From assembly GCA_045560765.1 (NCBI GenBank), contig JBJKZD010000007.1:1-64000 (forward strand): a stretch of DNA of 64,000 nucleotides, read 5' to 3'. The notes under the pieces were generated by a model. The model did not search any database, was not told the DNA's origin, and was given only the letters and a program-made list of their open reading frames with translations. This document shows, one piece after another, positions 33,639 through 42,678 of this stretch (position 1 is its first letter; each line of letters opens with the position of its first letter). Origin of the DNA: UBA9926 sp913064795 (GTDB lineage: Bacteria; Pseudomonadota; Gammaproteobacteria; Pseudomonadales; Azotimanducaceae). Made by a program: the position numbers and the translations under genes.

Positions 33639-36047
33639 ATGACGCAAGCGCTCGAAGGTCTAAGGATCCTTGATTTGACCCAAGGTCCTGCAGGCGGCAT
33701 CGCAACCATGGTCTTTGCAGACTTTGGGGCGGAGGTGCTCAGTGTTCAGCGTCCGAAACAGAGAGAGTCTCCGCTGGATGACCTACCGGCTGCGCCGATG
33801 TGGCGGCGAGGCAAACAGTTGTTGACACTCGATCTCGATGTTGAAGATCACCGGGATTGGATGATCGAGCTTGCTGCTGGAGCCGACGTATTGATCACGA
33901 CTTGGCGATCCAGTGCATTGAGCCGTCGGGGTCTTGATTTTGAAAGATTACGAGGTCTCTGCCCGCATCTAATTTATTGTCATATCACCGGTTTTGGAGC
34001 AGACGGCCCTTTGTCTGAAGTGCCAGGATACGAGCACGTGGTCGCGGCCTACGCGGGCCGGATGCAAACCTTCTCGGGGCTTGTTGACCGGACGGGCCCG
34101 GTGTTCTCTGCAGTGCAGGTTGCTACCCACGTTTGTGCTCAATCAGCTGTCGCCGGCACCTTGGCTGCGCTGTTGGCTCGAGGCAAACACGGAGCGGGCC
34201 GCCTCGTTGAAACCAGTCTCCTGCAGGGTCTGCTGCCCTATGAAATGGGTCCGATGCTTGGATGGCAACTGAAACAACATTTCCCCGAATTACTGGCCGC
34301 ATTGGGTGCTCCCAGTCAGCAGCCACCGCTTCCAACGCTGTACTATCATCCCGCTCAAACCCGCGACGGTCGGTGGATGCAGTTTGGCAATTTACTACCG
34401 CATCTGTTTGACAACTTCCTGATCGCGACAGATTTAATGGAGGTCGTCACCGATCCAGACTTTAACCCCAAGCAGCTGCTCATCTCAGACCCAGACAAGC
34501 ATGAGGCGTTTCGTGAGCGAATGCTGAGGCGCATTCAAGCGCAGTCTGCTGCTGAATGGACCGAGCAACTATTAATGGACGGCGGCATCGTTGGTGGCGC
34601 TTATCAAACGACCCAGGAATCTTTGTTAGATCCTGACCTTATAGAAAATGGTCATGTCATCGCTAATCCGGAAGGGGGCGTACAGCTTGGGCCTCTCGCG
34701 CAGCTGGCTCGAACGCCGGCAGATCCGGGGCGTCGGGTCGGTCCTCGTTTGGCTGAAAATGGAGAGGCACTAGCGGCCATCTGGCGGGCGGACCCTCGAG
34801 CTAAACCAGAGAGCCTCGCCAGCGGTGAATTGCCCTTGGCAGGGGTCAAGGTGGTGGAAATTGCGACGATTATCGCGGCGCCGATTGGCGCATCATTTTT
34901 AGCGGACATGGGTGCCGAGGTCATCAAAATCGAGCAAATCGGAGGCGACCCTTTTAGAGGCATGCTCTCGGGCTTAGGGGCGGCAAGGGTCAATGCGGGT
35001 AAGCGTAGCCTTAGCGTGAATTTGAAAACTGATGAAGGCCGCGCGCTTGTGATGACATTGATGGGTGATGCTGACGTTGTGATTCACAATTACCGTCCGG
35101 GGGTGCCGGAACGCTTGGGGATTGGTTTTGAGCAGGTCGCAGCGGTTAACCCCAGGGTGATTTATCTGCAAAGCACTGGTTACGGTGCTGATGGGCCGAG
35201 CGCAGCGCGGCCAAGTACCCATCCAGTCCCAGGCGCCTTGATGGGCGGCGCGGTGTATCAGATGGGCGGAAGGCTGCCTGCCGATCTGCTCGATTTTGAA
35301 GACCAGCGACTTTGGGCGAGCCGAATCATGCGCGCCAATGAACTGAGCCCAGACCCAAACACCGGCGCGGTTGTTGCCTCGGCTGTGATGTTGGGTCTGT
35401 CTGAGCGGCAGCGCAGTGGCCAAGGACAAAAAATCAGCGTGGATATGCTCGGAGCCAATGCCTATGCGAATAGCGACGACTTTCTCAGCTATCCAGGGAA
35501 GTCAGATCGTGCGCTACCTGATGCTGGACTCCATGGGCTCAGCGCCCGATATCGATTGTATTGCTGCGCTGAGCAGCAGTGGATCTTCCTTGCTTTGCTG
35601 ACAACACAGCAAATCGCCAAATTTCGCGAGGCTTTGCTCCAGACAGAGCATCGACCTCCATCGTTTGCAAGGTTTAAAGCCAATGATAACGCCCTTGGAG
35701 CGGAGTTAACGACGTTGTTTGAGACCCAAACCGGTGAATACTGGCAATCACTGTTGGTTCCTGCTGGGGTCGCTTGTGTTCGGGCGGATGGTCTGCCGCC
35801 GAACCGGTTCTGGCTAGAAGACCCTCAGTCCCAAGCAATGACGTTGACCTCAGAGGTCGATCATGTTCGCTGGGGTACGTATCGTCGACCGGGTGCGTTG
35901 GTCCGGTTTGATGGTCGCCAACAGCCTTTAAACGGACCACCCCTCGCGGGGCAACACAATCGAGAGGTCCTTGAGCAGATGGGCTACACCCCATCTGAAA
36001 TAGATCAATTGCATGCTAAAGGGGTTCTTTTTCAAGAAGTTCCTTGA
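33639..36047 (+). CDS. Double-length CaiB/BaiF family III CoA-transferase
   Basis: 802 residues made of two tandem CoA-transferase domains, each normally a separate subunit of about 400. Domain 1 opens with LRILDLTQGPAGGIATMVFAD and domain 2 (from about residue 400) with VKVVEIATIIAAPIGASFLAD. The catalytic Asp position differs: domain 2 keeps Asp in KISVDMLGAN, while domain 1 has Glu in RLVETSLLQ, so only the second half seems fully active. The start is ATG 33639 with GAGGGAG upstream; the open frame back to 33486 does not resemble the family. Moves CoA between acids; acid unknown. Divergent from the PRISE-like reductase. Confidence 0.85.
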   Translation: MTQALEGLRILDLTQGPAGGIATMVFADFGAEVLSVQRPKQRESPLDDLPAAPMWRRGKQLLTLDLDVEDHRDWMIELAAGADVLITTWRSSALSRRGLDFERLRGLCPHLIYCHITGFGADGPLSEVPGYEHVVAAYAGRMQTFSGLVDRTGPVFSAVQVATHVCAQSAVAGTLAALLARGKHGAGRLVETSLLQGLLPYEMGPMLGWQLKQHFPELLAALGAPSQQPPLPTLYYHPAQTRDGRWMQFGNLLPHLFDNFLIATDLMEVVTDPDFNPKQLLISDPDKHEAFRERMLRRIQAQSAAEWTEQLLMDGGIVGGAYQTTQESLLDPDLIENGHVIANPEGGVQLGPLAQLARTPADPGRRVGPRLAENGEALAAIWRADPRAKPESLASGELPLAGVKVVEIATIIAAPIGASFLADMGAEVIKIEQIGGDPFRGMLSGLGAARVNAGKRSLSVNLKTDEGRALVMTLMGDADVVIHNYRPGVPERLGIGFEQVAAVNPRVIYLQSTGYGADGPSAARPSTHPVPGALMGGAVYQMGGRLPADLLDFEDQRLWASRIMRANELSPDPNTGAVVASAVMLGLSERQRSGQGQKISVDMLGANAYANSDDFLSYPGKSDRALPDAGLHGLSARYRLYCCAEQQWIFLALLTTQQIAKFREALLQTEHRPPSFARFKANDNALGAELTTLFETQTGEYWQSLLVPAGVACVRADGLPPNRFWLEDPQSQAMTLTSEVDHVRWGTYRRPGALVRFDGRQQPLNGPPLAGQHNREVLEQMGYTPSEIDQLHAKGVLFQEVP

Positions 36048-36114
36048 GCCCGCTATCGCTATTGTGTGGCCAGTCTTATCAATCACTGCCCCAGGCCAAT
36101 GATGAGAGGTAGCT

Positions 36115-37383
36115 CTAGGCTAAGAAAATGCCCTTAAAGACAAAGAAGAACAAAATTGAGAGCCCTGCACCGGCGGGCAGTGTCACGACCCAAGATGTGA
36201 AGATTGTGCCGACAACCCTCAGGTTGATCGCGACAATACCTCCGGCCAAACCAACACCCAGAACGGCGCCGACGAGGGTATGGGTTGTTGATACAGGTGC
36301 GCCCAAATAAGTAGCCAGAACCACTGTACCCGCAGCTGCGAGTTCTGCTGCGAAAGCCCTAGACGGCGTTAGGTCTGTAATTTTCTTTCCGATCGTCGCG
36401 ATGACTTTGTAACCCAGCGTTGCAAGACCAATCACGATACCCGCCCCGCCCAGAAACAGAATCCATACCGGCATTGCTGATTTTTGGACAATCGTGCCGC
36501 CGTTCTCAACAATACTGTTGATCGCGGCCAAGGGACCGACGGCATTGGCCACATCGTTGGAACCATGAGCAAAAGCCATCGCGCAGGCGGTGATGATGCA
36601 GAGCACACCAAAGACTCTTTCCACATTACTGAATCTATTTTGGGATTCGGAACCGGGATCGGGCTGAATTCTGCTTAAAACTAGTTTTCCGAGTAAGGCA
36701 ATCGCTGCCCCTATCAGAAAAGAGTAGAAGATGGCTTCCGCGGCGGATAAGTCCAATCCAAGATGCTTTAATCCTTTCACGCAGGTGACCATTGCGATCA
36801 AGAAACCGGTCAAGAACATATAGAACGGAACGTAGGTTTTGGCTTTCTCCAAGGGATTTTCTTGATTCAAAATTAACCGTTGAACACTCTTGAACAAGAA
36901 AAATGCGAGGGTGCCCGACATCAGAGGCGAGGTGACCCAGCTGGCAACGATGGTGCCGACTTTGCCCCAATTGACCGCATCGACACTGATTCCGACCGCA
37001 GCAAAACCGACGATCGCGCCGACGATTGAGTGGGTTGTCGAAACGGGCCACCCAAACAGAGAAGCAACGAGCAGCCAAACACCTGCCGCGAGCAATGAGG
37101 ACATCATTCCGAAGACCAATAAATCAGGGGAATCCTCGAGGGCTAGGGGATCGATAATACCCTTGCGGATGGTCGAGGAGACTTCCCCTCCGGCCAAATA
37201 GGCACCTGCGAATTCAAAAATCATGGCGATGATAATGGCCTGTTTGATGGTGATCGCACCGGACCCCACTGAGGTGCCCATCGCATTGGCGACATCGTTA
37301 GCCCCAACACCCCAAGCCATGAAAAAGGCGAAGCAGCAGGCGATAATTAGAAGCAGAGGGCCGTACTGTAAAATAATTTCCAT
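36115..37383 (-). CDS. PiT-family inorganic phosphate transporter
   Basis: 422 residues, about 10-12 helices, inner membrane. The two PiT signature repeats are visible as GANDVANAMGTSVGSGAI near the N-terminus and HGSNDVANAVGPLAAI in the second half, each followed by a glycine-rich helix with PVSTTH. It imports phosphate as metal-phosphate with protons and would also let arsenate in. It is the second gene after a DUF47 protein (72 bp upstream), a common pit pairing, and it sits beside the ArsJ/GAPDH arsenate-efflux pair at 38450-40677. Confidence 0.92.
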   Translation of the reverse strand: MEIILQYGPLLLIIACCFAFFMAWGVGANDVANAMGTSVGSGAITIKQAIIIAMIFEFAGAYLAGGEVSSTIRKGIIDPLALEDSPDLLVFGMMSSLLAAGVWLLVASLFGWPVSTTHSIVGAIVGFAAVGISVDAVNWGKVGTIVASWVTSPLMSGTLAFFLFKSVQRLILNQENPLEKAKTYVPFYMFLTGFLIAMVTCVKGLKHLGLDLSAAEAIFYSFLIGAAIALLGKLVLSRIQPDPGSESQNRFSNVERVFGVLCIITACAMAFAHGSNDVANAVGPLAAINSIVENGGTIVQKSAMPVWILFLGGAGIVIGLATLGYKVIATIGKKITDLTPSRAFAAELAAAGTVVLATYLGAPVSTTHTLVGAVLGVGLAGGIVAINLRVVGTIFTSWVVTLPAGAGLSILFFFVFKGIFLA

Positions 37384-37455
37384 AGTGAACTCGTCTCAGT
37401 AAAAAGTCTTAAAAATTGAATCAAATGGTGCTCGATTTCCTTGAGCTCAGTATCT

Positions 37456-38136
37456 CTAGCGCGCCACAATGGTATGGATTTGGTCGCCAACCTTTTGAGC
37501 GCGGTCGGCAAGGTTACCTATCAATTCAAATATTTTGTACATAAACATGACGTCCACCGGCGGGAGTCCGTTTTCAATAGCGTGGAGCTGCGAACGAATC
37601 GCAATTTGGTGCTTATCGGATTGAGTTTCCAATTCATCAAGTCGAACAATCAGCTTCTCGATCCACTCTACTTCTCGACCACCGAATCCGGTTTCAATCA
37701 GCTCATCGAGCTCGTGAACAACGGTGCTGGCTTCCACAACGGCTTTAATCGAAGCATCGACGTATTGTGATAGTGCCTCTTGGATGCCCTCTGGGAATCG
37801 CATTTTTCTGCCGAGGACGATGCCTGCAATGTCTTTTGCACAGTTAGCAACTTTATCTTGTTTAGAAATCATCTCGAGTAAGTCGTTCCGGTTGATTGGC
37901 ATAAACAAGCTCTGGGGAAGGCTAAGCCGCATATGTTTCTTATCGTCATCAGCGAGGCCCTCGATTTCGCAAATCTGATCGTAGGTCTTCTCGACGGCTT
38001 CCCAGTCATTGGCGTAGACCGCTCGAAAAAATGGGTTGAGCTCCTCCGTGCATTCTTGGACTTTCTCCATGTGCTGCTGCAACGGTCGGATAGGTGCGTG
38101 GCTGAATAATTTTGAGAAGGTATTAGTAGGAGGCAT
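37456..38136 (-). CDS. DUF47 (TIGR00153) PhoU-like protein, partner of PiT
   Basis: 226 residues, all helical, two PhoU-like three-helix bundles. LEMISKQDKVANCAKDIAGIV and FELIGNLADRAQKVGD contain the acidic residues that bind metal in this family. Members are regularly encoded just before pit genes and are thought to control phosphate uptake; Pit-accessory protein is the usual name. The start is ATG 38136 (MPPTNTFSKLF); residues back to 38199 are unlike the family. A good promoter lies upstream at 38189-38218 on this strand. Confidence 0.87.
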   Translation of the reverse strand: MPPTNTFSKLFSHAPIRPLQQHMEKVQECTEELNPFFRAVYANDWEAVEKTYDQICEIEGLADDDKKHMRLSLPQSLFMPINRNDLLEMISKQDKVANCAKDIAGIVLGRKMRFPEGIQEALSQYVDASIKAVVEASTVVHELDELIETGFGGREVEWIEKLIVRLDELETQSDKHQIAIRSQLHAIENGLPPVDVMFMYKIFELIGNLADRAQKVGDQIHTIVAR

Positions 38137-38188
38137 CGGATGATTCTCTTGTTGATTCTGACGATGAATGGCGCGGGAAGTTATCGCA

Positions 38189-38218
38189 AGTATAATCACT
38201 AATCGTTCGGCCTGTCAT
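38189..38218 (-). promoter_or_regulatory. Sigma-70-like promoter for the DUF47-pit operon
   Basis: On the minus strand ATGACA (38213-38218) and TATACT (38189-38194) are separated by 18 bases, close to the TTGACA/TATAAT consensus, and lie about 53 bp before the DUF47 start. No Pho box was recognised. Confidence 0.5.
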
Positions 38219-38234
38219 GATTTAAGCGATCCAT

Positions 38235-38261
38235 CTTGTTGTTCTTGTTGTTCTTGTTGTC
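38235..38261. repeat. 9-bp tandem repeat, three copies
   Basis: CTTGTTGTT twice and CTTGTTGTC once, head to tail, just upstream of the DUF47-pit promoter. Such short repeats can change copy number by slippage; whether this one affects phosphate uptake expression is open. Confidence 0.7.
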
Positions 38262-38449
38262 GCTGTCGCGGCGCGGGACCGTCTCTGTTTTTAATGGGGC
38301 CCACGTCAGGGTGAGTGTGTCCTATATGAGCGAACCATCGTTAAGTTTTGATAAAGACGTTCAAATAGTTTAGAGAAATAGGGAATTTTGAGCGTCGCCC
38401 TGGATGTTGATTTGGAATTTTTCTGTAATAACGCTTGGCCTCCATCAGC

Positions 38450-39658
38450 TTAATCGGAGGTAGGAATGGTTTGGGCCGCGAGCGTGCTCAAGACAATCAG
38501 AACGGATGAAACGATCAAGCAGGTGAGCAAGCCACTCACCTGATATAAAAAGCCCGAGAGCAGTGTTCCAACCAATCGCCCGCCTGCATTTGCCATGTAG
38601 TAAAAACCGACGTCCATGGAGACGGCGTCTCTTTGCGCAAAGGCAACAATGAGATAAGAGTGCACACTCGAATTGATTGCGAAGCAGGCTCCAAAGACCA
38701 AAAGCCCCAAGATCAGGGTAATGCCGGGAGGCATGTTCAGGTAAAGCGCCAGAGCAATTAGAGCGGGCAAGGAGGATAACAAAAAGCCCCACTGAACTAA
38801 GGTTTGGCGATCGGGGTGGGTCGTTTCTGTTTGTCCTGTCACCCTTGGGGCAAGGGCTTGGACAATGCCATAAAAAATAATCCAGCCTGCGAGCAGGCCG
38901 CTTACCTCAACGAACTGCCAACCCAACTGTGATTGAAGGTAGACGGGGAGTGCGATGACAAACCAGATATCTCTTGAGCAAAATAAAAAAAATCGAGCCA
39001 TGGATAATCGGTTGATTATTGCGTTTTTGGATAAAAGTTCAGAGAACTTTACTTTTAAATTGCCCTGACGTTTTTCGAGAAACAATAAGCTAGCGATCAA
39101 TGTCAGTCCGAGCAGAATGTCTAAAGCCAGAATGCTGTTTTGAAACCCGGTTAAGGCAAGCAGCGCCCCGCCGAGAAAATAGCCAAGGCCCTTGAGTGTA
39201 TTTTTTGATCCGGTAAGTAATGAAATCCATCGATATAAGCGGTTCTGTTCGTCATCAGGCAGAAGCAGTTTAATGCTGCTTTTGGCGCTCATTTTGCTCA
39301 GATCTTTCGCAATGCCAGAGATTGCCTGAGCGGCCATGACGTAAAGAGCGGTCACGACTGAAAGGTCAACGAGTAGCAGGCTGAGGGCCAAGACTTGTAG
39401 AAGTAGGCCCAACTGCAGGGTATAGGTGAGACCAATTCTTGAACCCAGCCAACCGCCATACAAATTGGTGACCATTCCAAAAAATTCGTAGAGCAGGAAC
39501 AGGGCGGCAAGCTCTAATGGGCTATAACCTTGTTGGTGGAAGAACAACAAAATGAGCATCCGCAGGGCTCCGTCACTGAGCGTAAATGCCCAGTAGCTCA
39601 GTGTGACGGTGAGATATTGGTGGAGTGCGGAATGTGAGGCCATGACCGATGGACTCAT
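38450..39658 (-). CDS. arsJ: ArsJ, 1-arseno-3-phosphoglycerate efflux permease (MFS)
   Basis: 402-residue MFS protein with about 12 helices. The N-terminal segment RMLILLFFHQQGYSPLE and LLYEFFGMVTNLYGGWLGSR are characteristic of the ArsJ family. Characterised ArsJ exports 1-arseno-3-phosphoglycerate made by a dedicated GAPDH. Here the GAPDH gene is directly upstream and overlaps ArsJ by 4 bp (ATGA), exactly the known pairing. Inner membrane. No arsR or arsC is seen in the window, so regulation is unclear. Confidence 0.92.
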   Translation of the reverse strand: MSPSVMASHSALHQYLTVTLSYWAFTLSDGALRMLILLFFHQQGYSPLELAALFLLYEFFGMVTNLYGGWLGSRIGLTYTLQLGLLLQVLALSLLLVDLSVVTALYVMAAQAISGIAKDLSKMSAKSSIKLLLPDDEQNRLYRWISLLTGSKNTLKGLGYFLGGALLALTGFQNSILALDILLGLTLIASLLFLEKRQGNLKVKFSELLSKNAIINRLSMARFFLFCSRDIWFVIALPVYLQSQLGWQFVEVSGLLAGWIIFYGIVQALAPRVTGQTETTHPDRQTLVQWGFLLSSLPALIALALYLNMPPGITLILGLLVFGACFAINSSVHSYLIVAFAQRDAVSMDVGFYYMANAGGRLVGTLLSGFLYQVSGLLTCLIVSSVLIVLSTLAAQTIPTSD

Positions 39659-40677
39659 TCGATCGAACGAGCGAGTTTAGCGGCAAGCTCGATCATTCGA
39701 TTGACGTACCCAACTTCGTTGTCATACCAAATGAGCACCTTTACTTGAGTACCATCGATCACCATGGTTGATAACCCATCAACAATTCCCGATCGGCGGT
39801 CGTTGGTATAGTCAACGGACACCAACGGTCGGTCTTCGTAGCCGAGAATCCCCTTCAGCCGGCCCTGAGCCGCATCGGAAAGTGCTTCATTGATCTCAGT
39901 TGTAGTAACACTCGAGCCCAGCTCGAAGACACAATCGGTCAAGGACGCATTTGCCATTGGGACTCGCACTGCAATGCCGTTTAGACGACCTTTGAGCTCT
40001 GGGAAAATTTCTGTAATTGCTGTTGCGGAACCAGTACTGGTTGGAATTAAGGATAAGCTGCTGGCTCGTGCTCGCCGAGGGTCTGAATGAAATTGGTCGA
40101 GGACACTTTGTGTGTTGGTGATATCGTGAATGGTCGTCATCGACCCGTGAATGATTCCAAACTCCTTGTGGAGTACATCGATCACAGGCGCTAAGCAATT
40201 CGTCGTACAAGACGCCGCGGTCACTATGCTTTGCTGGTGCACTTTGGTGTCGTTGACGCCCATAACGACGTTCAGCACTTGGTCTTCCGGATAGCCTTTG
40301 ATCGGCGCAGAGACGACGACCTTTTTGATATTTTGATCGAAGAAAGGTGCGAGGGATTCCAAGGTCTTAAACTGGCCAGTGCACTCGAGCATTAGGTCGA
40401 TCTGCGCCTCAGCCCAGGGGGTGTCATCGATATTGCTGCACTGGGAGTATCCGATTCGAGCATGGTCTATCGTGAGGTGTCGTAGTTGCTCGTCTACGTC
40501 GATGTCTTTTTGCCAGACGCCGTGTATTGAATCGAATTGCAACAAGTGCGCTGCTGTTTTTGCATCGCCAGCGCACTCATTGATATGGACAACCTCAAAA
40601 TCCTGCGAATCAAAGGATTCTCTTAGAGCCAAACGGCCGATTCTGCCGAAGCCATTGATGCCGACTTTGATTGTCAT
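39655..40677 (-). CDS. ArsJ-associated glyceraldehyde-3-phosphate dehydrogenase
   Basis: 340 residues. NAD-binding GINGFGRIGRLALR (6-19), catalytic Cys157 in AASCTTNCLAP and His184 in TTIHDITN, and WYDNEVGYVNRM near the C-terminus are all intact. In the ArsJ system this enzyme joins arsenate to glyceraldehyde-3-phosphate to make 1-arseno-3-phosphoglycerate, which ArsJ exports. The 4-bp overlap with arsJ supports the dedicated role over glycolysis, though housekeeping activity is possible. GAGAGG lies about 11 nt before ATG 40677. Confidence 0.9.
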   Translation of the reverse strand: MTIKVGINGFGRIGRLALRESFDSQDFEVVHINECAGDAKTAAHLLQFDSIHGVWQKDIDVDEQLRHLTIDHARIGYSQCSNIDDTPWAEAQIDLMLECTGQFKTLESLAPFFDQNIKKVVVSAPIKGYPEDQVLNVVMGVNDTKVHQQSIVTAASCTTNCLAPVIDVLHKEFGIIHGSMTTIHDITNTQSVLDQFHSDPRRARASSLSLIPTSTGSATAITEIFPELKGRLNGIAVRVPMANASLTDCVFELGSSVTTTEINEALSDAAQGRLKGILGYEDRPLVSVDYTNDRRSGIVDGLSTMVIDGTQVKVLIWYDNEVGYVNRMIELAAKLARSIE

Positions 40678-41006
40678 CAGCGATTAACCTCTCTCAGTCG
40701 CGTCCAGATGCTGCCAAGGACAATAGGGACGATGGGTCTGAGCCAGAAAGCGATCGTGTCATGATTTCGTGCTCGATGCCCGAATAGATTCTAAAGAATT
40801 TTTGTCGTTGGGTCAGCGCCCATCGGCGCTTTTTGTAAAAAAAGTCCGAAGTCATCGGTCGTAGATCTTTTACGATGGGCCCGCATCAAGGACGACTGGA
40901 TAAGTCTGTTGTTAACTGACGCTTGAGCCTGGGTGGATTTCCCTTCATTCGAGTTCCTGACTTTAGGGCCAGATCCTCTTAACACGAAGTCGATCTGAAT
41001 GGAGTC
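40678..41006. other. Intergenic region with a plus-strand terminator hairpin
   Basis: About 330 bases between the GAPDH start and the end of the minus-strand membrane-protein gene. It contains the promoter region of GAPDH-arsJ and the hairpin at 40815-40834. A 64-codon minus-strand frame (40791-40985) has no ribosome site or family likeness and is rejected. Confidence 0.45.
40815..40834 (+). terminator. Rho-independent terminator-like hairpin, plus strand
   Basis: AGCGCC (40815-40820), loop CATC, GGCGCT (40825-40830), then TTTT (from 40830). Read on the plus strand it is a compact intrinsic terminator, but no plus-strand gene lies upstream for 4.7 kb. It could end a small RNA transcribed divergently from GAPDH-arsJ, or simply fold in the leader of the GAPDH transcript. 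Confidence 0.5.
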
Positions 41007-41417
41007 TTATTTCTGAGCTTTGATCCCATAGAGGGTCAGGCATACCGCAATCAGAGCAGTCAGGGCGACGCTTCCGAGCAGGCCGGAAATAATTTGTTCA
41101 TTGAGTGGCGAGCTGACTAAACCTTTAGAAGCCACAGGCGTCATGGTGCCTGCTCCCCAAATCGATCCCAGCAGACAACCTAGCCAGTTTGCGAAACCGG
41201 AATAGATCCAGAGCCCTCGAGTCAAAGAAAAGTGGCGGGGTTCCAGTGACAACGCGGGTGTGATGGCGCCAAAGGCAATGAGCAGTAGGCCACTGAGTAG
41301 GCCGACGGTATGCGCAGACAGAGCCAGTCTTGGAATGGCCGCTACAGGGATCAGGAAGGCACCCAGCATCGCGAAAAGGATCAAAACAAATCCCCAGCGT
41401 AGGCTTGTTTTATCCAT
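41007..41417 (-). CDS. Hydroxylaminobenzene mutase (HabA)-like membrane protein
   Basis: 136 residues with four membrane helices. RLALSAHTVGLLSGLLL, LWIYSGFANWLGCLLGSIWGAG and PVASKG match the pattern of HabA-type hydroxylaminobenzene mutases, which rearrange aryl hydroxylamines to aminophenols. The start is ATG 41417 because GGAG lies 7 nt upstream; the open frame starts with TTG at 41438. A nitroreductase that could supply hydroxylamines is at 6781 but not adjacent. Many homologues are annotated only as hypothetical membrane proteins, so the enzyme role is a suggestion. A PhyH gene follows upstream by 115 bp on the same strand. Confidence 0.7.
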   Translation of the reverse strand: MDKTSLRWGFVLILFAMLGAFLIPVAAIPRLALSAHTVGLLSGLLLIAFGAITPALSLEPRHFSLTRGLWIYSGFANWLGCLLGSIWGAGTMTPVASKGLVSSPLNEQIISGLLGSVALTALIAVCLTLYGIKAQK

Positions 41418-41532
41418 CGCGATGCTCCATTTGCTCAAACCTGATGAATCAATTGCTTGTTAAGCAGTCAATCGGACATGGTGTTGTCCCACTGGCTATT
41501 AGCGTGCCCGCTGGTTTGAAGGCTCAACGCGC

Positions 41533-42678
41533 TTAAATCGACAGGTCTTTGAGATTATAGTTCTTAATGATTTTTTCCCAGTTCTCAGGCGTGAATCGCA
41601 GTTCTTTTTCGCGCCCTGCCATGGGTTGGTAGTTGAATCTTTGTTCGCCGGGATAAAACTGGGCCCGAGCATCAATGGCAACGCCGATAACCTGTGACCG
41701 TTCGTCAATCCGTTGCTCATCATAATAGGCATCTGCGGATTCGCTCAGCGCGCCTCGGAAACCGAGTACTGATTGTCTTCGGTGGAAACCAAAGGTCAAT
41801 GAGATACGCTGATCCGTTGTTGTGTTTGCGAAAGAACAATGAAGTGCTTGGCGGTTAACAAGGGTTACGTCTCCTGCCCGAGCATGCAGTGGTACGGCAT
41901 CAGGCAAACGCTCAGAACCGTTGTCGGTGACCCGCTGTTTAATGTCTAACTTGCCTTGCTTGTGTGTTCCTGGCACCACCCAGAGACAGCTGTAGGCAGA
42001 GGTGTCATAGAGCTGCACCTGGAAATTAAAACCGTGAATGCCTTCATCCCAATCGCTTGATTGCCAGTGCGTCACGCCGTCTTGGTGCCAGGCGACCGAT
42101 CCACCGAGGCCGGGTTGCTTGACAAAGATGGCATCGTTGTAAGGCACAAAGTCGTTGCCGTTAATAGAGGCGGCAGCGGATAACAGCTTGGGATGGCCAT
42201 ACAAGCGTAATCCAGCGTCCATGATCTGACACAACCCGCCCATGATGAAAACGACCTTTTTGGGTGCTTCGCTTTGAGCTTTAGGTTGGGTCATCTGGGT
42301 GGGGTGGCGTCCGTTTAACTTATCGGTGCCACCCCAGGGGTCAGTCAACGGCGTGATCAGCGAATAAACAGGCCGGGCAAATTCTTGACCAAAAGCCTCT
42401 CTGCCAAGGTGATCTTTGGTTGCGCCATTTTCAACGGGCGCTCGGTCAAGGAGCGAGCGCATTGCTGAACGAAGATGTCCTATCTCTTCTTGATCAATTA
42501 AGTTTTCAAAGACATAGAACCCGGTCCGCCAGTAGGCTTCGAGGATTTCGGGTGTCAGCCCACCGTTTTGGTCAAACTCAATAGGCCCTCGGTTACCCAG
42601 TTCAGCGGCGCGCTGTTCACCAGCCTCGATATAGGGTCTAAGCGCTCTCTGGTATTGATCAGCGGTAACGGTACTCAT
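41533..42678 (-). CDS. Phytanoyl-CoA dioxygenase (PhyH) family protein
   Basis: 381 residues. The Fe(II)/2-oxoglutarate site is complete: His198 and Asp200 in AWHQDGVTHW, His280 in RQALHCSFANTT and the 2-oxoglutarate-binding Arg291 in DQRISLTFGFH. CLWVVPGTHKQGK is the usual PhyH strand. It is longer than the PhyH at 16442 and keeps the Arg that the latter lacks. Cytoplasmic hydroxylase of an unknown lipid-like or small acid substrate. ATG 42678 is a clean start. Upstream is a 450-bp gene-free region. Confidence 0.85.
   Translation of the reverse strand: MSTVTADQYQRALRPYIEAGEQRAAELGNRGPIEFDQNGGLTPEILEAYWRTGFYVFENLIDQEEIGHLRSAMRSLLDRAPVENGATKDHLGREAFGQEFARPVYSLITPLTDPWGGTDKLNGRHPTQMTQPKAQSEAPKKVVFIMGGLCQIMDAGLRLYGHPKLLSAAASINGNDFVPYNDAIFVKQPGLGGSVAWHQDGVTHWQSSDWDEGIHGFNFQVQLYDTSAYSCLWVVPGTHKQGKLDIKQRVTDNGSERLPDAVPLHARAGDVTLVNRQALHCSFANTTTDQRISLTFGFHRRQSVLGFRGALSESADAYYDEQRIDERSQVIGVAIDARAQFYPGEQRFNYQPMAGREKELRFTPENWEKIIKNYNLKDLSI

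Larger units (their letters stand above)
38137..38449. other. Intergenic region between DUF47 and arsJ
   Basis: About 310 bases between the DUF47 start and the arsJ stop, both on the minus strand. Contains a sigma-70-like promoter for the DUF47-pit operon (38189-38218) and a 9-bp tandem repeat (38235-38261). No terminator with a T run was seen after arsJ. Confidence 0.5.

Noticed and set aside
40791..40985. 64-codon minus-strand frame upstream of GAPDH
   Set aside because: Starts and ends in intergenic DNA, no ribosome site, no likeness to a regulator such as ArsR.
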